The notes beneath the pieces are model-generated. The model had not been told where the DNA came from. It did not search any database and was given only the letters and a program-made list of their open reading frames with translations. Both the position numbers and the translations under genes were made by a program. From CAZIRF01 sp964541755 (lineage in GTDB: Bacteria; Spirochaetota; Spirochaetia; Treponematales; Breznakiellaceae), in the NCBI GenBank assembly GCA_964541755.1, contig CAZIRF010000032.1, forward strand, positions 1 through 34,755: a DNA stretch of 34,755 nt, read 5' to 3'. Of the stretch, positions 29,819-34,755 are shown piece after piece; within the stretch, counting starts at the first letter, position 1; the number at the start of each line of letters is the position of its first letter.

Positions 29819-30724
29819 ATGAACAAACGATTGAGAACACTGGGGAGCAGGAACGCGGTCATAGGCTACCTGTTCATCTCCCCATTTATACTGGGCTTCC
29901 TCGTCTTTATGGTAAGACCCCTCTTCCAGTCCTTCTACATGAGCCTCAATGAGGTAACCGTGAGCACGAAGGGCTTCGGTATGGAGTTGAACAACTTCTA
30001 CAACTACATCAAGGCATTCACGATCGACCCGCAGTTCAACCGCATGTTGACCGAAGCGGTCTCGTCAATGCTGTACCGATCCCTCGCGACGATGGTCTTC
30101 AGCTTTTTTGTGGCCATCATCCTCAACCAATCCTTCAAGGGGCGAACCTTTGTCCGGGCCATCTTCTTCCTTCCGGTCATCCTGTCGTCCGGCGTCATGG
30201 TGGGCCTCGAGTTCAACAACTCCCTACTCAACAGCATGCGGGAAGCAATAGAAGAATCGGCGGGGACGTCCAGCATAACCGGTGTTCTCGAAGAGATTCT
30301 TACTGCCGGTGGAACCGTTCTCAACGACCGCATCTTCAAGACCGTTTTTGAGATTGTTGACTCGATTTACCATATCGCCATGGCATCCGGTATTCAGATT
30401 ATCATCTTCCTTTCGGGGCTCCAGAACATCTCCCCAAGCATGTACGAAGCCGCGGAGATCGAGGGCTGTTCCAAGTGGGAGAGCCTGTGGACGATCACCT
30501 TCCCGATGATCAGCCCCCTCCTCCTGGTAAACTGGATATACACCATCATCGACTTCTTCATGAAAACGGACAACGAGATCATGGAGAAGATACGAAACGT
30601 CATGATTATCAACCTCGACTACGGTTACAGCTCTGCCCTTGCCTGGATCTACTTCGGTATGGTCATGTTGCTCATCGGCATAAGCTCGTTCATCATCTCC
30701 AAGGGAGTCTACTACTATGAGTGA
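29819..30724 (+). CDS. Sugar ABC transporter permease, MalF/LplB type (pair 2)
   Basis: 301 residues. First helix at about 15-37 (YLFISPFILGFLVFMVRPLF), with the EAA loop from Glu210 (YEAAEIEGCSKWESLWTITFPMISPLL). Compared with the pair-1 permease it has a long periplasmic insertion of about 60 residues between helices (EFNNSLLNSMREAIEESAG to TAGGTVLNDRIF). AGGAG stands 7 bases before the ATG at 29819, overlapping the end of the preceding gene. Its partner gene overlaps its 3' end by 8 bases. Confidence 0.9.
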   Translation: MNKRLRTLGSRNAVIGYLFISPFILGFLVFMVRPLFQSFYMSLNEVTVSTKGFGMELNNFYNYIKAFTIDPQFNRMLTEAVSSMLYRSLATMVFSFFVAIILNQSFKGRTFVRAIFFLPVILSSGVMVGLEFNNSLLNSMREAIEESAGTSSITGVLEEILTAGGTVLNDRIFKTVFEIVDSIYHIAMASGIQIIIFLSGLQNISPSMYEAAEIEGCSKWESLWTITFPMISPLLLVNWIYTIIDFFMKTDNEIMEKIRNVMIINLDYGYSSALAWIYFGMVMLLIGISSFIISKGVYYYE

Positions 30725-31682
30725 TATACTGATCACCCCCGAAGAATACCGCGTTCGCCGAAAGATTCGCGGCGTGCTCATAGATATCGGTCGCTTTCTC
30801 CTGCTCTTCGGGATGTGCTTCCTCATCCTGCAGCCCATTTTCAACAAGATCTCCATCAGCCTCATGGCAGAGCCCGACCTCTACGATTCGACCGTTATTG
30901 TCGTACCCAAGACCATAACCCTGGGGAACTATTTTCTCGCCTCGAAGGTCATGGGCTTCTGGACGGCCCTCTTCAACACGATTTGGGTGTCGGTCCTCGT
31001 CGCAGTGATCCAGGTCGCAGTCTGTGCCCTCGTCGGCTACGGGTTCGCCCGCTTCTCCTTCCCCTTCAAAAACTTCTGGTTTGCGGCAGTCCTCCTGGTC
31101 ATCATCATCCCCCCTCAGACGATTTCGACCTCGCTGTACCTGCACTTCCGTTTCTTCGACATACTGGGGCTTTTCAAGACCTTTACCGGCGACACGGTGA
31201 ATCTGCGCAGCTCAATCCTGCCCTACATCATGATGAGTCTTGGCGGCATGGGGCTTAAAAATGGCCTCTACATCTTCATGATTCGCCAGTACTTTCGCGG
31301 CTTTCCCGCAGAGCTTGAAGAGGCCGCCTACGTTGACGGCTGCGGTCCCCTTTCGACCTTTGTGCGCATCATGGTCCCCGGTGCACGTCCCATACTTACC
31401 TCGAGCTTCCTCTTCGCCTTTGTCTGGCAGTGGACAGACAGCCTCTACACCGAGCTCTTCCTGGGCAAGATAGAACTCCTCTCCAAACAGCTGGGAAGCC
31501 TTTCCGAACGGCTTCAAACCTATTTGACACTCACCGTAGGCGAAATGAGCGTTACAGCGGCCTATTCGCAAGCGATTATTTCTACCGGTGTTATAATGGT
31601 AATCATCCCCCTCATCCTCCTCTACGTTTTCGTCCAACGCGAATTCGTCGAGAGTTTGAGCAGTTCCGGCATCAAGATGTGA
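30717..31682 (+). CDS. Sugar ABC transporter permease, MalG/YtcP type (pair 2)
   Basis: 321 residues with six predicted helices and the EAA loop from Glu202 (LEEAAYVDGCGPLSTFVRIMVPGARPI). Its start overlaps the preceding permease gene by 8 bases, as in translationally coupled permease pairs. A binding-protein gene follows after 70 bases with a strong ribosome binding site. Confidence 0.9.
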   Translation: MSDILITPEEYRVRRKIRGVLIDIGRFLLLFGMCFLILQPIFNKISISLMAEPDLYDSTVIVVPKTITLGNYFLASKVMGFWTALFNTIWVSVLVAVIQVAVCALVGYGFARFSFPFKNFWFAAVLLVIIIPPQTISTSLYLHFRFFDILGLFKTFTGDTVNLRSSILPYIMMSLGGMGLKNGLYIFMIRQYFRGFPAELEEAAYVDGCGPLSTFVRIMVPGARPILTSSFLFAFVWQWTDSLYTELFLGKIELLSKQLGSLSERLQTYLTLTVGEMSVTAAYSQAIISTGVIMVIIPLILLYVFVQREFVESLSSSGIKM

Positions 31683-31752
31683 GTAGTCACATCTGACAAT
31701 ATCAAAGTTCCTGACACGAGTCATATCGTGAATCAAGGAAGGAGGTTTCAAC

Positions 31753-33150
31753 ATGAAGGTACGCATGATCGCAAAGATCGCGCTGTCCGCGCTCGTCGCG
31801 CTCGCAGTGAGCGGCACCCTGTATGCAGAAGGCCAGCAGGAAGGTGGTGGAAAGGGCAAGAATGCTTCACCCTACCCCGGTGTTAGCATTCTGCGCGACG
31901 AGAAGGGCAAGGTCTTTGACCTTGGCGGTATGGAAATCATCATCGCCGACTGGTGGTCCCCGACCGAAGTTCCCGAGCCCACCAATGCCCAAGAAGAGGC
32001 CACGGCCGAATACCGCGCCTGGATCCAGAGCACCTACAACTTCACCATCAAGCAAGTTGGTGTGACCAGCTGGGGTTCTTCCCCCGAGTTCTTCACGAAC
32101 TTCGCCACCAATGGCGGTCCCGAGAACTACGTCTACATCATTCGCCAGAGCGCCATTGCCGCGCCCATGAAGAATGGTCTCTTCTACAACCTGGCCAGCC
32201 TCAAGAGCATCAACCTCAATGATGACAAGTGGGTTGACACCATCACCAAGCTCACCACCGTTGGTGACAAGATCTACGGTATGCGCGCAGAAGACCCCGA
32301 GCCCAAGATGGGTCTCTACTTCAACAAGCGCATGCTCCAGGAAGCCGGCATCGACCCCGAGAGCCTCTACGACATGCAGGCCAAGGGAACGTGGACCTGG
32401 GCCGAGTTCGAGAAGATCTGCGCCAAGGTCACCCGCGACACCAACAACGACGGTGTCAACGATGTCTACGCCCTTACGAGCTTCTCCAAGAACTTCTTCA
32501 ACACCGTTGTCGCCTCCAATGGCGGTACGTTCATTGGCCGTGACGAGAACAGCAAGTTCTACAACGCCACCAAGTCCGACGCCTTCCTTGAGGCCATGAA
32601 CTGGGGCAGCAACATCATCCGCAAGTACGAGCTGCCCGCCCCCGAGGGAGCCAGCTGGGACTACGCTTACGCGTCCTTCCGCAACGGTGAAGCAGCCATG
32701 CAGGTTGCCGCCGTCTACGAAGCCGGCAACATCCAGGCCATGACCGACGACTACGGTTTCGTCTGCTTCCCCAAGGGCCCCAAGATGAAGGACTACGTCA
32801 ACGTGTGGGATGACAACGTATACGTTATCCCCGCTTGCTACGAGCCCGAGCGCGCCGAGATGATCGCCTTTGCCTACAACCTCTACACCGAACCCACCCC
32901 CGGTTGGGACGGCGAGGATGACTGGAAGATCTTCTACGAGAACCGCTATCGCGACTCCCGTGCAATTGATGATTCCATCGCACGCCTGCGCCAGAATGGT
33001 GTGGTCTGGTACGAGACCCTCGTTCCCGCCATCGACACCGGCGACATCATTTACCAGGTGTACGGCGGCTGGGCCACTCCTGCCGAGAAGATTGAAGAAG
33101 TTTCCACCAAGTGGCAACCCTTCATCGACGAAGCCAACGGCATCAAGTAA
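31753..33150 (+). CDS. Sugar ABC solute-binding protein (family 1), probably highly expressed
   Basis: 465 residues. The signal peptide ends at LYA, and the mature N-terminus EGQQEGGGKGK is of the GQQE type common in spirochaete binding proteins. Family-1 features are MEIIIADWWSP, GLYFNKRMLQEAGIDPESLYD, GTWTWAEFEKICAKV and AAMQVAAVYEAGN. AAGGAGG stands 7-8 bases before the ATG, and codon use here is visibly more selected (frequent GGT, GTT, AAC, AAG, GAG) than in neighbouring genes, which suggests high expression. A rho-independent terminator follows. It most likely serves the pair-2 permeases directly upstream. Confidence 0.93.
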   Translation: MKVRMIAKIALSALVALAVSGTLYAEGQQEGGGKGKNASPYPGVSILRDEKGKVFDLGGMEIIIADWWSPTEVPEPTNAQEEATAEYRAWIQSTYNFTIKQVGVTSWGSSPEFFTNFATNGGPENYVYIIRQSAIAAPMKNGLFYNLASLKSINLNDDKWVDTITKLTTVGDKIYGMRAEDPEPKMGLYFNKRMLQEAGIDPESLYDMQAKGTWTWAEFEKICAKVTRDTNNDGVNDVYALTSFSKNFFNTVVASNGGTFIGRDENSKFYNATKSDAFLEAMNWGSNIIRKYELPAPEGASWDYAYASFRNGEAAMQVAAVYEAGNIQAMTDDYGFVCFPKGPKMKDYVNVWDDNVYVIPACYEPERAEMIAFAYNLYTEPTPGWDGEDDWKIFYENRYRDSRAIDDSIARLRQNGVVWYETLVPAIDTGDIIYQVYGGWATPAEKIEEVSTKWQPFIDEANGIK

Positions 33151-33155
33151 TGCCG

Positions 33156-33171
33156 GTCCCCGCAAGGGGAC
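33156..33171 (+). other. Short stem-loop after the binding-protein gene
   Basis: GTCCCC-GCAA-GGGGAC is a perfect 6-base stem with a stable tetraloop, 6 bases after the stop codon and ahead of the main terminator. It may protect the 3' end of the abundant binding-protein mRNA. Confidence 0.45.
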
Positions 33172-33220
33172 ATGAAAGCGCGCCTGGCACAATATGGTGA
33201 TCAGGCCGCCTCCAATATCA

Positions 33221-33249
33221 GGCCACCCCGCCCGGGGGTGGCCTTTTTT
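33221..33249 (+). terminator. Rho-independent terminator of the transporter operon
   Basis: GGCCACCCC and GGGGTGGCC form a 9-base stem with a short GC loop followed by TTTTTT. It lies 70 bases past the second binding-protein gene and closes that transcription unit before a new promoter-like sequence. Confidence 0.9.
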
Positions 33250-33298
33250 ACAGGCCCGATGTAAGAAAAGTACCCGTTCTTTGTACGATAATGAATAA

Positions 33299-33329
33299 TT
33301 GACAGCTTTCGGCATAAAGGGAGTATCAT
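33299..33329 (+). promoter_or_regulatory. Candidate promoter of the third binding-protein gene
   Basis: A perfect -35 box TTGACA (33299-33304), preceded by AATAA, is followed by TATCAT (33324-33329) with a long 19-base spacer. It lies between the upstream terminator and the ribosome binding site at 33361, so the third binding-protein gene should have its own transcript. Confidence 0.45.
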
Positions 33330-33372
33330 GGTAACTTAAGGGGAACTGCCCCATTGTCAAGGAGGAAACTGC

Positions 33373-34755
33373 ATGGTTTCGAACAAGAATATACTGATGG
33401 CAACACTTGCCCTGTCAGTCGCAACAAGCCTTTTCGCTGGCGATCGCGATATTCGCGTCTTTCGCCCCGCTACAAACCCACGCGACAAGACGAGTCCCAT
33501 GGTTATCGCTGCCAAGGAATATGAGAAACTCTATGGCGGCAAGGTGAGCCTGGTTATCTCGGACTGGGGGAACTCGGAGGTCAAGATACTCCAATCCCTC
33601 GCGGCGGGCGAACCCATTGATGTCATATTCGCCGGCGAATCATCCTTCCCCAAGTTCTACGTCAAGAACTACCTTCAACCCCTCGACGGCTACGTCAACC
33701 TCAAGGTCCCCTATATCAACAAAAAGGGCATGGAAGCCGCATTCAAGTATGAGGGGAAGTACTATGTCGCATCAAATCGTACCTCGAACCACCCGTGGAT
33801 TTGGATATACAACAAGTCCCTTATGGAAGAAGAGGGTATCCCCGAATCCCAACAGCCAAAAGCACTACACGCTCGAGGTGAATGGACTTGGGCAAAAATG
33901 CGCGAACTCGCTATCAAACTTACCAAAGACACCTCCGGGAGTGGAAAGATCGACCGTTGGGGTTTCGGGAGCTGGTATACCGATGGCTTCATCTACATGA
34001 ACGGCTCCAACTTTACCATTCCCGATGGCAAGCAGGGTTACAAACTCAATTTTGATGATCCCAAGTTCATAGAAGCCCTCCAGTTCCTGGCTGATGCCAA
34101 GAAAGAGGGCTGGTACATGCAGGACAACAGCATTGTCGAGACGGGCCTCCAGCGCCGTACGGTCGCGATGGTTCTCGAACGCCAGTATTTCCCGGTAAGC
34201 GTCGTCTCGCAGACCCGCGACGAAATCGCCTTTGCTCCCCTCCCCACAGGGCCGGGCAACACCGAAAACCTCTCCAACTTTGGCTGCGACGGCTATGGTA
34301 TTGGCTACGGGTCGACCAAACAGGAGTGGGCCGGCAAGTACATTGACCTCTGCCTCAAGGCCTGGTATGAGTCCGACCTCAAAGGTCGTGCCACTTGGCC
34401 CAAGGAGATCCACCCCATGGTCATGGAAATGGAGAAAAAAGCCTCCTACCCTGCTCTCGCCGCTTCTCCGGTGCAGACCATCATCGCGAACCTCCTCGGG
34501 GAAATAGTCTGGACCGGTCTCGACCCGGCCACCACCATCTCCATGTACAAGCCCGTTGCACAGGTCCTCGTCGAAGAGGCCAACAAAAAGCCCGAAAAGA
34601 TTGTCAAACTGCCCTTCCGCCCCATCAGTATAGACTTTGAAAAAGGCAAGCTTACCGGATTTACGCGAAATCCCAAGATGGCCAGCGTCAAGACGGAAAT
34701 CGTGAGCGATTCCCGGGCAATCAAGGGGAAATCCCTCTTGATCAAAATGAACCAC
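33373..34755 (+). CDS. ABC solute-binding protein with start of a C-terminal CBM-like domain (partial)
   Basis: 461 codons are open to the window edge with no stop, so the 3' end is missing. A signal peptide ends at about residue 22 (SLFA). The family-1 binding domain covers about 25-410 (DIRVFRPATNPR, ISDWGNSEVKILQSLAAGEPIDVIF, GEWTWAKMRELAIKLTKD, GYGIGYGSTKQEWAGKYI). It shares the WTWA segment with the binding protein just upstream. From about residue 418 the sequence changes to IDFEKGKLTGFTRNPKMASV and SRAIKGKSLLIKMNH, the usual opening of a CBM4/9- or CBM11-like beta-sandwich. AAGGAGG stands about 6-8 bases before the ATG. It probably delivers a related sugar to one of the permease pairs upstream or to genes beyond the window. 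Confidence 0.88.
   Translation, partial: MVSNKNILMATLALSVATSLFAGDRDIRVFRPATNPRDKTSPMVIAAKEYEKLYGGKVSLVISDWGNSEVKILQSLAAGEPIDVIFAGESSFPKFYVKNYLQPLDGYVNLKVPYINKKGMEAAFKYEGKYYVASNRTSNHPWIWIYNKSLMEEEGIPESQQPKALHARGEWTWAKMRELAIKLTKDTSGSGKIDRWGFGSWYTDGFIYMNGSNFTIPDGKQGYKLNFDDPKFIEALQFLADAKKEGWYMQDNSIVETGLQRRTVAMVLERQYFPVSVVSQTRDEIAFAPLPTGPGNTENLSNFGCDGYGIGYGSTKQEWAGKYIDLCLKAWYESDLKGRATWPKEIHPMVMEMEKKASYPALAASPVQTIIANLLGEIVWTGLDPATTISMYKPVAQVLVEEANKKPEKIVKLPFRPISIDFEKGKLTGFTRNPKMASVKTEIVSDSRAIKGKSLLIKMNH

Noticed and set aside
31867..33360. 497-codon minus-strand open frame across the second binding-protein gene
   Set aside because: The plus-strand gene has a signal peptide, a ribosome binding site, selected codons and a terminator; the antisense frame has none.
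1..34755. CRISPR array, tRNA or rRNA genes, insertion sequence or prophage
   Set aside because: No regularly spaced direct repeats, cloverleaf-like intergenic sequence, transposase or phage gene was recognised by eye on either strand.

Overview
This window most likely comes from a xylan-degrading member of the Spirochaetota (Treponema/Spirochaeta-like). That placement is an inference. It rests on the EGQQE mature N-terminus of one sugar-binding protein, which is common in spirochaete solute-binding proteins. It also rests on the many relaxed-lipobox lipoproteins, on a sensor-regulator architecture (periplasmic-binding-like domain, PAS-like region, LuxR HTH) that I associate with spirochaetes, and on the moderately GC-rich codon use. 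No rRNA, tRNA, CRISPR array, transposase or phage gene was seen.

Left part (1-6180): three gene remnants on the plus strand (flavodoxin-like, TrmO-like, GyrI-like) lie among two GH11 xylanase lipoproteins and one unknown envelope lipoprotein on the minus strand. The second xylanase (GH11 plus a CBM-like domain) is divergent from a large regulator with a sugar-binding-protein-like front and a LuxR-type DNA-binding tail, which is a plausible regulator of the xylanases. Middle part (6284-13580): a tightly overlapping operon of two P-loop GTPases and a small zinc-ribbon protein; a small DUF1801 protein; a minus-strand pair of radical SAM enzymes; and an SMP-30/gluconolactonase-like lipoprotein. 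GC-rich palindromic islands fill the two longest gaps.

Right part (13622-34755): everything is on the plus strand. A membrane-anchored DUF362 protein is followed by a cytoplasmic GH43 beta-xylosidase-like enzyme, an exported GH43-CBM6 arabinofuranosidase-like lipoprotein, an AraC regulator, and a large transport locus. That locus holds a 972-residue solute-binding protein with N-terminal CBM-like domains, a permease pair, an NHL/TPR/membrane-tail protein, a YIP1-family membrane protein, a membrane-anchored DUF5696-type protein, a second permease pair, a second solute-binding protein, and a third one with what looks like a C-terminal carbohydrate-binding domain cut off by the window end. No transporter ATPase is encoded in the window.

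Taken together, the genes suggest that surface or exported GH11 enzymes cut xylan, the lipoprotein GH43 trims arabinose side chains, the ABC system takes up (arabino)xylo-oligosaccharides, and the cytoplasmic GH43 releases xylose. The least understood part is the DUF5696/YIP1/NHL-TPR membrane module placed between two sets of permeases. The GTPase/GTPase/zinc-ribbon operon is the other poorly understood system.
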